From: Clostridia bacterium
GTDB lineage: Bacteria > Bacillota > Clostridia > Christensenellales > Aristaeellaceae
Direction of reading: 5' to 3'
DNA: 12,658 nt
Assembly (NCBI GenBank): GCA_030526935.1
Contig: JAUNBY010000020.1
Coordinates: forward strand, 1-12,658
Of this stretch, positions 1-6,469 are shown in pieces. Numbering within the stretch: position 1 is the first letter of the stretch; the number at the start of each line of letters is the position of its first letter. Both the position numbers and the translations under genes were made by a program. A model generated the notes under the pieces. It saw only the letters and a program-made list of their open reading frames with translations, was not told the origin of the DNA and did not search any database.

Positions 1-177
1 CCTAGACGATGTATTGCCAATAATCAATGCAATACAGTATATCATAATATATCATTTTTTACAAACATTTTGAACATGCTGAAATAGTATATGTAAATAT
101 ATTTTCGTTGAGTATATTGGCGAAAATATACAAATTTGTCAAAATTCATTTATTTCGGTCAGGAATGCCCTCGCTTA

Positions 178-195
178 TTACACTAATAAGTGTAA
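178..195. promoter_or_regulatory. operator-like palindrome TTACACT-N4-AGTGTAA
   Basis: The bases at 178-184 (TTACACT) and 189-195 (AGTGTAA) are perfect reverse complements around a four-base AATA spacer. A second, overlapping perfect inverted repeat, CTTATTA-CAC-TAATAAG, covers 174-190. The site is about 75 bases before the first gene of the ABC operon. TACACT/AGTGTA half-sites recall those I remember for YtrA-type GntR repressors, which often control BcrA-like ABC operons, but the spacing and orientation differ, so that link is only inference. A small RNA stem is an alternative reading. Confidence 0.45.
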
Positions 196-205
196 GGATA
201 AGGGA

Positions 206-245
206 TGGAGCGTGAAATACTATGATTTATCATAGGGCAGCTCCA
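206..245 (+). promoter_or_regulatory. two-step leader hairpin before the first operon gene
   Basis: An outer stem TGGAGC (206-211) pairs with GCTCCA (240-245). An inner stem CTATGA (220-225) pairs with TCATAG (230-235) around the loop TTTA. The two six-base stems are separated by an asymmetric internal loop (8 and 4 bases). There is no U-run after it, so it is not a normal terminator. The structure ends 25 bases before the ATG at 271, so it could act in the 5' UTR on mRNA stability or translation, or be a DNA-level binding site. TATGAT at 221-226 also resembles a -10 box, but no -35 box stands at the right distance. Confidence 0.4.
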
Positions 246-270
246 CAGACAAAAGAAAGGATCAATTCAT

Positions 271-1359
271 ATGTATAGAAAAGCAATCATTCTAATAGTG
301 GCGCTAACTTGCCTCTTATCAGGAAGCTGCCTTGCGCAAGGCACATTTTTTGAATACAGCGACGGGTGCGTGTCGTTTGCGGCTGACGTGGAGGGCGGAA
401 ATTATTCGCAAGCGCCTGTTTTGCGGGCAAAGACGGTTTTCTGGGATCCGGATTGGCTGGCGGATGTACTTTTGGACGGTTATGAGTATCGCGAGGTTAC
501 GGATGAGGGGTATACGCCTAAATCCACTTATCTGGGGGAAAAGGTGCATTTGCGGATCGTCGGTCAGTCAGCTTTCCGCCTTACGACGGATGTAAGCGAT
601 AAGCTCTCCAACGTGGTCAACGTTGGTTTAGAACCGTATTGCGCGGCAAATATGCCGGCAGGCGACGCGGGGTTCATGTCGGTTGCCGACGTGGAGAAAG
701 CCAGCGTCGAATTGATGAAAACCCTTGGGTTGGACTGCCAATTCGAGGGGATCTATCGGGTTACAAGAACCGAGTATAACAGGGTTTATAACAGGTTGAT
801 CGCCTTTAATAACGAACTGGGCGAGGGTAATGGCGGCTGGGGCGCACTTGAGATTCCTGACTATTGCGAGTGGCCCGACGAGGATATTGCTTACGCGGTA
901 TTCCTTCGCCAGCAGTATGACGGCATACCGGCTTTTCGCGACAGCTACGCGCATAAGCGCAGCGGTATTGCCCTGCATGGGACGGACATATCTTTGGCGT
1001 ATGATCACGATGGAATTATACGCGTCGTGGTGCGTTATCCCTTTTCCGTAATCGAAGCGGGGAGCCCCCAAAAGCTGATAAGCTACGTGAAAGCCGCTCA
1101 AATCTTCGCGGAAGATCGCAATATGATTCTTGGAGACTACGCACAAACCTATATGATTTCCCGAATCAGCCTTCAATATGTGCCGGTTAGCCGCAAGGAT
1201 TCGGACGACGATAAGGCGGGCGTGGTATTTACGCTACAACCGGCATGGGTTATTGAGAGTATAAGCCCGACGGTACAGGAATCGGGACTGCCCGCTGATT
1301 ATATACCGGAATACTTTCTGGTGGACGCGATAGAGGGGTATGTGATGGGGTCATGGTGA
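271..1359 (+). CDS. exported protein of ABC cassette 1 (DUF6034-like / YycI-PepSY-like, unknown function)
   Basis: This 362-residue protein starts with a signal peptide: K4 followed by a hydrophobic stretch (residues 5-18), with a likely SPase I cut after C20-L21-A22. C20 is not in a proper lipobox (the preceding residues are S-G-S), so I call it secreted rather than a lipoprotein. The mature protein is soluble, rich in acidic and aromatic residues, and has no catalytic motif I recognise. It shares with its paralogue at 3746-4819 a helix-like segment (about 136-155), DGIP (217-220), and a C-terminal P-x-W with DAIEG (W326, 352-356). That ending resembles YycH/YycI or PepSY-like domains, and the N-terminal strand pattern recalls DUF6034 proteins; both are memory-based suggestions. 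The start has AAAGGA nine bases upstream. It overlaps the next gene by 7 nt, so it is probably made with the transporter and may bind its substrate or sense it outside the cell. Confidence 0.75.
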   Translation: MYRKAIILIVALTCLLSGSCLAQGTFFEYSDGCVSFAADVEGGNYSQAPVLRAKTVFWDPDWLADVLLDGYEYREVTDEGYTPKSTYLGEKVHLRIVGQSAFRLTTDVSDKLSNVVNVGLEPYCAANMPAGDAGFMSVADVEKASVELMKTLGLDCQFEGIYRVTRTEYNRVYNRLIAFNNELGEGNGGWGALEIPDYCEWPDEDIAYAVFLRQQYDGIPAFRDSYAHKRSGIALHGTDISLAYDHDGIIRVVVRYPFSVIEAGSPQKLISYVKAAQIFAEDRNMILGDYAQTYMISRISLQYVPVSRKDSDDDKAGVVFTLQPAWVIESISPTVQESGLPADYIPEYFLVDAIEGYVMGSW

Positions 1360-2174
1360 AGTATTCAAAATCGAGTGTGCCGGGTTTTGCAAAGGGGGAC
1401 GCGCGGCGCGCCTTTTGTGGCGGAGGATTTTGGCTATGTGTTTTATTTACGGTGTTGATACAATTTGAACACGTTATTCCCGATTTGGAGTTTAACCCGG
1501 AAGACATAGACGTCATATATCTTTTCCGACTTTCCGCAGAAATGGGAATGGTTCAGTGGATGCTCCCGAGCGTCGCGTCGGTCGTTTATTCCGCGGCATT
1601 CTATCATGACTTACGTTTCGGTTTTAATCGCGCATTGATCATAAGAGGCGGCGGGCGCGGGTATATTCTGTCCAAACTGATCATTTGCCAACTGGCATCG
1701 TTCTGCGCGGTTCTATTGGGGATGTTGATATTCATTGGCCTGGTAAGCCTGAAATTTCCAATTGCCGACTATGGCCCCGAATCCAGCGTATCGCAGTGGG
1801 CGGCGAGCAGCTTCGGGAAGTGGGCGCTCGAAGGGAAGCCCATGCTATTTTTATTAGCTCAAAGCATTGTAAGAGCCTTAGGCGCGGCTATGTGGGCGAC
1901 GAGCGCCCTTGCCATTTCGCCCTTTTTGCGTAGTCGCTTTTTAATCGTACTTGCGCCAACTGTTTTCTATTATCTGTGGGAATACCTCGACGCGTATTAC
2001 GTTATATGGACAGGGTCGAAATATCCGGGGATTCGCTATATAGAATTAGGGATAACGAACTATATCGAACCCATGCAGGCGTTTATAAAAACAATATGCG
2101 TACTCATACCATTTACTCTTTTCTGGTCGATAGTTTACTTTATCGTTGCATCAAGGAGGCTTAGGAATGGATAG
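1353..2174 (+). CDS. ABC-2-type permease A, cassette 1
   Basis: The 273-residue product is an integral membrane protein with about six hydrophobic segments (roughly 22-38, 67-84, 107-133, 165-190, 195-213, 245-266) and a basic tail (SRRLRNG). This layout fits ABC-2 permeases of the BcrB/LanE/LanG kind, which carry no conserved catalytic residues. A short cytoplasmic N-terminus leads into the first helix, and a long loop (39-66) probably lies outside. The start ATG at 1353 sits in ATGGTGA with the stop of the exported-protein gene, so translation is likely coupled; only a weak purine run (GATGGGG, 1344-1350) precedes it. The counterpart at 4841-5614 matches in length, in the 'Y-I-x-S-K' turn before the third helix, and in the 'P-x-x-F-Y-Y' element late in the protein. 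Substrate is unknown; it presumably pairs with the next permease and the ATPase at 3023. Confidence 0.8.
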   Translation: MVKYSKSSVPGFAKGDARRAFCGGGFWLCVLFTVLIQFEHVIPDLEFNPEDIDVIYLFRLSAEMGMVQWMLPSVASVVYSAAFYHDLRFGFNRALIIRGGGRGYILSKLIICQLASFCAVLLGMLIFIGLVSLKFPIADYGPESSVSQWAASSFGKWALEGKPMLFLLAQSIVRALGAAMWATSALAISPFLRSRFLIVLAPTVFYYLWEYLDAYYVIWTGSKYPGIRYIELGITNYIEPMQAFIKTICVLIPFTLFWSIVYFIVASRRLRNG

Positions 2175-3012
2175 ATTTAAAACGGCTCTTCGCGTATGTA
2201 GATACAGCCTGAGAAGACTGATTACTACGCCAAAGGCAATTGCCGTACCTATAGCCGCGTTTTTTATCGTGTTCTACGCGAGTCAGGATGTACGAAGCCT
2301 TTGCGCTGAATATAATGTCCTTGCTTCGCCGTTTGCCCTTTTTACATGTATCACGATAACCGCTTCCATGGTATCGCTGCTGATCGTAGGATTGATGCTT
2401 CTCATGAGCGACGCTCCCTTTATCGACGACGCGCAACCGAATGTGATCATGAGATCCGGACGCCTCGAATGGTCGCTCGGGCAACTGCTGTTTATGTTCG
2501 CCGTCAGCGTTGCGTACTGGCTGTTTGTAGCTGTGTGTTGCTTTCTGGTTTTGCTTGGGCGCATAGACTGGCGAAATGAATGGGGGACGGTTTTTTCGAC
2601 GCTGCAATACAATCCGTCATATCACTTTTCGTCGAGCACACTTGTCATGGCTAACTACTCCGTACTAAAGGCATTTTTCACGAGCATGGCGCTGGCTGTC
2701 GCTTTGAGCGTGTTCCTTCTTGAAATCATCTATATTGTTAATATTCACACTAACACAATGTACGGCTTATTCGTACCGTTAGCGTTTGTATTTCTGAATT
2801 GGGCTTATTTTATGTGGGGTTTCAACGTAATCCCGCTTCACGCGTCGCCTGTTTCCCTTGCCGCGCTTAACTGGCTGGATCCGACGGGCATAACGCTCCT
2901 TCCCACTCCCGGCTACGCCGCGATATTCTTTACAACGGGCGTTACATGCCTTAGCATACTATGTGCGGTATCCATTCGCGGCAAAAATATTTGTACAAGG
3001 CATACGACGTAA
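2167..3012 (+). CDS. ABC-2-type permease B, cassette 1
   Basis: I place the start at the ATG at 2167 because AAGGAGG lies at 2153-2159, seven bases before it; the in-frame ATG at 2146 has no such site. The product is 281 residues with about six membrane segments (roughly 22-38, 54-80, 105-130, 167-192, 197-216, 250-270). Between the second and third helices is a short polar loop with D-A-P-F-I (82-86) and R-x-G-R-x-E-W (96-102), which is kept almost unchanged in the cassette 2 counterpart. It is likely a cytoplasmic coupling element contacting the ATPase (inference). The gene overlaps permease A by 8 nt and is followed 10 nt later by the ATPase, so all are likely co-translated. The family resembles LanE/LanG or BcrB immunity permeases, but no substrate can be read from the sequence. 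Confidence 0.8.
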   Translation: MDRFKTALRVCRYSLRRLITTPKAIAVPIAAFFIVFYASQDVRSLCAEYNVLASPFALFTCITITASMVSLLIVGLMLLMSDAPFIDDAQPNVIMRSGRLEWSLGQLLFMFAVSVAYWLFVAVCCFLVLLGRIDWRNEWGTVFSTLQYNPSYHFSSSTLVMANYSVLKAFFTSMALAVALSVFLLEIIYIVNIHTNTMYGLFVPLAFVFLNWAYFMWGFNVIPLHASPVSLAALNWLDPTGITLLPTPGYAAIFFTTGVTCLSILCAVSIRGKNICTRHTT

Positions 3013-3022
3013 GGAGGCTTCT

Positions 3023-3670
3023 ATGGATAATCGTCACGCAATATGCTTACGGAATGTCTGTAAGCGCTTTAAAGCTCAGCAGGTACTTGATAGAATCTGC
3101 GCCGATTGGGATTGTGGCGCAATACACGGTATAATCGGATATAACGGATCCGGAAAAACGGTTTTGTTAAAACTGATATGCGGCCTTATGCCAGCAAGCG
3201 ATGGCGTCATTACGGTTTCCGGCGTAGCTATTGACAGTGCGGTAAACATTCCGAAAGGAATCGGCGCCATCATAGAATCGCCGGGCTTCTTGCCATATTA
3301 CTCCGGTTATTTAAATCTTAAATTTCTTGCGGATGTACGCGGCGTCATAGGTAAAGGCGAGATAGAGGCTGTCATGCGCTTGGTTGGCCTTGATCCATCG
3401 TCACGTAAAAAATTGTGGGCGTACTCGCTTGGTATGCGACAAAGACTGGGAATCGCTCAAGCGATCATGGAAGACCCTCCAATTCTGATTTTGGACGAAC
3501 CGATGAACGGGCTTGATAAACAGGGCGTTCAAGATATCAGGCAACTGTTGAAAACATTAAGAAATCGCGGTAAAAACATCATCCTCGCCAGCCACAACCG
3601 CGAGGATATAGACGTTCTTTGCGACGATGTGTATGAAATGGATGCGGGGAAATTAAGCCGGGTTCGTTGA
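3023..3670 (+). CDS. ABC transporter ATP-binding protein, cassette 1 (BcrA/LanF type, E-loop)
   Basis: This 215-residue nucleotide-binding subunit should power the two permeases upstream. It has Walker A GYNGSGKT (39-46), signature YSLGMRQ (134-140), Walker B ILILDE (154-159), D-loop around NGLD (162-165) and the switch histidine H191. The Q-loop position carries glutamate (E85 in IIESPGF), the 'E-loop' known from lantibiotic-immunity ATPases such as NukF and from BcrA relatives. The protein lacks the roughly 80-residue C-terminal extension of many BcrA proteins and ends soon after the H-loop. The start at 3023 is chosen because AAGGAGG (3011-3017) is five bases upstream; a longer frame from 2963 would lie inside the permease gene. 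All catalytic residues are present, so it should be active. The substrate is unknown: peptide antibiotic export/immunity is the family-based guess. Confidence 0.92.
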   Translation: MDNRHAICLRNVCKRFKAQQVLDRICADWDCGAIHGIIGYNGSGKTVLLKLICGLMPASDGVITVSGVAIDSAVNIPKGIGAIIESPGFLPYYSGYLNLKFLADVRGVIGKGEIEAVMRLVGLDPSSRKKLWAYSLGMRQRLGIAQAIMEDPPILILDEPMNGLDKQGVQDIRQLLKTLRNRGKNIILASHNREDIDVLCDDVYEMDAGKLSRVR

Positions 3671-3745
3671 AAATGACGGGGCAATCGCTTCGCTCCTCAT
3701 GAGCATATACCGCTTCAATCGATTAGTAAAAGGAGATATACTGAC
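3671..3745 (+). other. junction between the two ABC cassettes
   Basis: These 75 bases separate the first ATPase from the second exported-protein gene. They contain a small palindrome (CTCATGAG, 3696-3703) and the ribosome binding site AAAAGGAG (3728-3735) for the next gene. I see no U-tailed hairpin and no convincing -35/-10 pair, and neither the palindrome nor the large hairpin of the 1-270 leader is repeated here. The two cassettes are therefore probably read as one operon from upstream of 271. Confidence 0.5.
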
Positions 3746-4819
3746 ATGAAAAGACTACTAAACCTGTCCCTTTGCTTCATATGCCTGTTAAGCCTGGCGG
3801 TTTCACACGCGCAGGAACGCATAGACGGCCAGTTGCTGCCTAAGCTTGCGCTGAATATACCTGCGGGCGACATAATCGAGCGCGACTATGTGACAAGTGG
3901 CATAGTCGTGGAGGCACTCAAGCCCGACTTGCAAATGGTTAAGGATTGCTTCGCCCCCAATGGCGTACTCATTGATGAGGATTCGCGCCAAGCGCTCGAA
4001 GGATTTGAGTTCGACGGCGCGTATTACACCGCAAAATATGACGACGGCGTTCACATGCTCGTCAGGGACAACCAGATTTATTATAATACGCATACGGGAA
4101 GATGCGTAACTCAGACGATTGCCTTAGCCGGCACTTCCATGTTGAATGACGAAGCCTCAAACGGTGCGGGATTAAGCTTCAAATCCGCGCGGGACGTCGA
4201 GATGCAGGCGCGGGAGATACTTGAAAAGCTCTCTATATCCGGGGATATTGCTCTCACGGGCTGCTACGCGATCGACGGAAGAACCTTGCAGAGTGTGACT
4301 AGTGAAATAATCAGGGACTCGGATATTCGAAGCGACATTCGAGATGGTTACATTGAAATAAAGCTTGATTGGAATGAAAATGACGATTTTTATTACCTTA
4401 CGTTTTCACAGGTGTTTGACGGAATACCGCTTGATAAGGACGGATTTACAAGCATTCGTCAGGATTATTACATCGAACCGAGCGGGATTGTCATGATTAT
4501 ATCGGAAAACGGACTTGAGTGTATAAAAGCTGATGGGCTGGTTAAACAAACCGGTGAAAAGGGCGAGCAAAAACCGCTCATAGGCTACGAAAAAGCGCTT
4601 GAGCTATTAAAGGCCAAGTATAAAAGAATATTGAAAAAAGATATGCGATATGTGAACGGTATGCATTTGTGCTTCGTACCTGCGCCTGTAAAGGGGACGC
4701 CCACACTGCGAAAGCTTGTGCCAATCTGGTATATTCGCGTTTGCCCCGAACCCGACTGGCCGTGGGAGGATTCCACGAGATGGACGGCGTTTAACGCGAT
4801 TACGGGTAAGGAAGTCTAA
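3746..4819 (+). CDS. exported protein of ABC cassette 2 (paralogue of the 271-1359 product)
   Basis: The 357-residue product has a clear signal peptide (K2-R3, hydrophobic 4-19, SPase I cut likely after S20-H21-A22). It would begin its mature form at Q23, exactly as predicted for its paralogue in cassette 1. The body is soluble and acidic. Shared features with the paralogue include a segment near 146-165 (S-A-x-D-V-E...), DGIP (225-228), and a C-terminal L-V-P-x-W (W328) followed by NAITG (350-354), which resembles YycI/PepSY-like folds. No catalytic motif is visible. It is preceded by AAAAGGAG at 3728-3735, about ten bases from the ATG, and followed 21 nt later by permease A. A role as an external substrate-binding or sensing partner of the second transporter is inference; it has no lipid anchor, so it would be free or held by the permeases. 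Confidence 0.75.
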   Translation: MKRLLNLSLCFICLLSLAVSHAQERIDGQLLPKLALNIPAGDIIERDYVTSGIVVEALKPDLQMVKDCFAPNGVLIDEDSRQALEGFEFDGAYYTAKYDDGVHMLVRDNQIYYNTHTGRCVTQTIALAGTSMLNDEASNGAGLSFKSARDVEMQAREILEKLSISGDIALTGCYAIDGRTLQSVTSEIIRDSDIRSDIRDGYIEIKLDWNENDDFYYLTFSQVFDGIPLDKDGFTSIRQDYYIEPSGIVMIISENGLECIKADGLVKQTGEKGEQKPLIGYEKALELLKAKYKRILKKDMRYVNGMHLCFVPAPVKGTPTLRKLVPIWYIRVCPEPDWPWEDSTRWTAFNAITGKEV

Positions 4820-4840
4820 GCATGGCGATGGTGATATGAA

Positions 4841-5614
4841 ATGAGTAGTTTTTTATGCGCATTCAGAATGGATCTCCGCCGCGCGTTCGCTTCACCGCTT
4901 ACGTATATAAGCGTCTTTGCGATTACGGCGATACTGATACTGGGCGTATGGCAGGAAGCGTCCATGTCAAGTCGTTCAAGCGTTTTATACCTATTTCATG
5001 CGGAGGAGTTTTCGGACATTGAGATTGTAATAGGCGCGGCGCCATTTGCGACGGCGTTTTGCGGCGAATGGCGCAGCCGGTTCACCTACTACGCGGCGAA
5101 GCGTTCCTCTCTTAACGGTTATATCTGGTCGAAATTTGTCGTTGCGAGCATTGCGGCTGGCATCGTCGTGACGCTTGGATATGCGATGTTTATCGCGGTA
5201 TTGGCGCTTAAGTACCCCATCAGCGCCCCCGGAAGTATTTTCGACGCTTACGCCGGTTCCGCGGCTTTTGGCGATTTACTGAATCAAGGAAAGGATGAGC
5301 TATTTCTTTGTACGCTTGTTATGAGACGCGTTCTTTTGGGAATGCTTTGTGCGGCGGTAGCGATAACCGTTACCGCGTATATTCCCAATAAATTCGTGGC
5401 GCTGTCGTCCCCTTTGATTTTTTACTATTTTGTGATCAACGCGATACCCATAAGAACTCTTAACCCCATATTCGTGCTGAGCGAATTTGGCGTAAGACTG
5501 GAAACGGAGATTGGCACGTCTATACACGCGCCTGTATATGCGCTAATCTGGATGTTTGCGCTTGGGCTGATGTTTTGGCGCGGAGTAAAACGGAGGGTTC
5601 AGGGTCATGCGTGA
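4841..5614 (+). CDS. ABC-2-type permease A, cassette 2
   Basis: The 257-residue product is a membrane protein with about six hydrophobic segments (roughly 19-36, 60-74, 98-123, 155-180, 184-204, 230-246) and a basic cytoplasmic tail (RGVKRRVQ). It matches permease A of cassette 1 in layout. Both have a 'Y-I-x-S-K' turn before the third helix, an 'L-K-x-P-I' exit from it, and a 'P-x-x-F-Y-Y' element late in the protein. Before the ATG at 4841 there is only a weak GGTGAT (4830-4835), so expression may depend on coupling to the gene 21 nt upstream. Other nearby ATGs (for example 4836) are out of frame. It overlaps permease B by 8 nt. It is probably one half of the membrane channel of the second transporter; substrate unknown. 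Confidence 0.8.
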   Translation: MSSFLCAFRMDLRRAFASPLTYISVFAITAILILGVWQEASMSSRSSVLYLFHAEEFSDIEIVIGAAPFATAFCGEWRSRFTYYAAKRSSLNGYIWSKFVVASIAAGIVVTLGYAMFIAVLALKYPISAPGSIFDAYAGSAAFGDLLNQGKDELFLCTLVMRRVLLGMLCAAVAITVTAYIPNKFVALSSPLIFYYFVINAIPIRTLNPIFVLSEFGVRLETEIGTSIHAPVYALIWMFALGLMFWRGVKRRVQGHA

Positions 5615-6449
5615 GAGTATGCATATATGTGTAAATCATCTGAGGCGATGGAGTTCAAGCCCTCGAATGTACGTATTGACTATTCTGTCGTTTCTTATGA
5701 TATGGGAATGGGTCAGAAATCCGGTAGTAGCTTTTTCAGTCGAGATGGAGTACCCAGTATCGCCGTGGATATATTCGTTTATAACGGAGGACTGGTATCT
5801 TTCAATGACGCTTCAAATCGCGATGGTTTTGCTGTACTGCGACGCTCCGTTCATCAACGAGGAAACGCCCTTTGAATTCATCAGGTGCGGAAGGCGGCGC
5901 TGGTTTGCGGGGCAAATACTGTATATCTTTGTCTGCGCGCTCCTGTATCAGATATTTATAGCCGCGCTGTGCGCGTTTTCAATGCTGCCGCATATGGAAT
6001 GGACGACAGATTGGGGCAGTTTGATTTATACGCTCGCGGAGGAAGCGTCTGTAGACGGCATTCAGTTCGCGGTATATTATTTTGTGCTGACGATGTATGA
6101 GCCGTGGCAAGCCATGCTTCTCATGCTGTCTTTGACATGGCTGGTAACGTCTGTATATGGAATGATGATATTTGCGATAAACACCTTGTTGCCAAAGGCA
6201 TGTGGGGTCATAATGGGCTGCATACTGACCATGGTTTCGGTTTTCGCACTGAATTTTTCCGGCCCCGGGCTTCTATTCTTCTCGCCCGGCTCCTGGATGA
6301 CGCTTTCGCTGATAGATGTATCAGGCTTGAGCGGCACACCATCGTTGGGCTATATTTATACGGTTGGCGCAGGGCTGCTCGCGCTGTTTATGGGGCTTGC
6401 CTATATCAGATACAGACGCAAAGCGATAGACGTAGTAATCGATCAGTAA
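5607..6449 (+). CDS. ABC-2-type permease B, cassette 2
   Basis: The 280-residue product has about six membrane segments (roughly 22-36, 62-78, 102-126, 152-192 in two parts, 200-217, 246-267) and ends in a charged tail. The loop after the second helix holds C-D-A-P-F-I (78-83), followed by R-C-G-R-R-R-W (93-99) and G-Q-I-L, nearly the same pattern as in cassette 1 permease B. The downstream 'E-W-x-x-D-W-G' (131-137) also matches. The start ATG at 5607 has GGAGGG at 5592-5597, nine bases upstream, and overlaps the end of permease A by 8 nt, as in cassette 1. The ATPase begins 20 nt after the stop. It is the likely second channel subunit. Confidence 0.8.
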   Translation: MRESMHICVNHLRRWSSSPRMYVLTILSFLMIWEWVRNPVVAFSVEMEYPVSPWIYSFITEDWYLSMTLQIAMVLLYCDAPFINEETPFEFIRCGRRRWFAGQILYIFVCALLYQIFIAALCAFSMLPHMEWTTDWGSLIYTLAEEASVDGIQFAVYYFVLTMYEPWQAMLLMLSLTWLVTSVYGMMIFAINTLLPKACGVIMGCILTMVSVFALNFSGPGLLFFSPGSWMTLSLIDVSGLSGTPSLGYIYTVGAGLLALFMGLAYIRYRRKAIDVVIDQ

Positions 6450-6469
6450 AAATCAGTGGAGGAAGGCAC

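Larger units (their letters stand above)
1..270. other. AT-rich gene-free leader upstream of the duplicated ABC operon
   Basis: No open frame with a ribosome binding site or recognisable protein is seen here. Roughly the first 160 bases are very AT-rich with runs of alternating A/T. Several partial promoter-like hexamers occur (TTGCCA at 14-19 with TATATC at 38-43; TTGAAC at 70-75 with TAAATA at 94-99; TTGTCA at 136-141 without a good partner). None has both boxes close to consensus, so I do not choose one as the operon promoter. The last 100 bases hold a palindrome and a hairpin listed separately. The first gene is preceded by AAAGGA at 256-261, nine bases before its ATG. Confidence 0.6.

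Noticed and set aside
322..333. Lipobox at C20 of the first exported protein
   Set aside because: The residues before the cysteine are S-G-S, not the L-(A/S)-(G/A) needed; SPase I cleavage after A22 fits better and matches the paralogue.
628..1176. Minus-strand open frame opposite the first exported-protein gene
   Set aside because: The sense gene has a signal peptide, ribosome binding site and paralogue; the antisense frame has none.
3690..3710. Terminator between the two cassettes
   Set aside because: The GCTC/GAGC and CTCATGAG pairings are short and lack a following U-run.
6104..6469. Upstream in-frame extension of the second ATPase (122 codons)
   Set aside because: It lies inside permease B in another frame, encodes no domain, and a good ribosome binding site marks the internal ATG at 6470.
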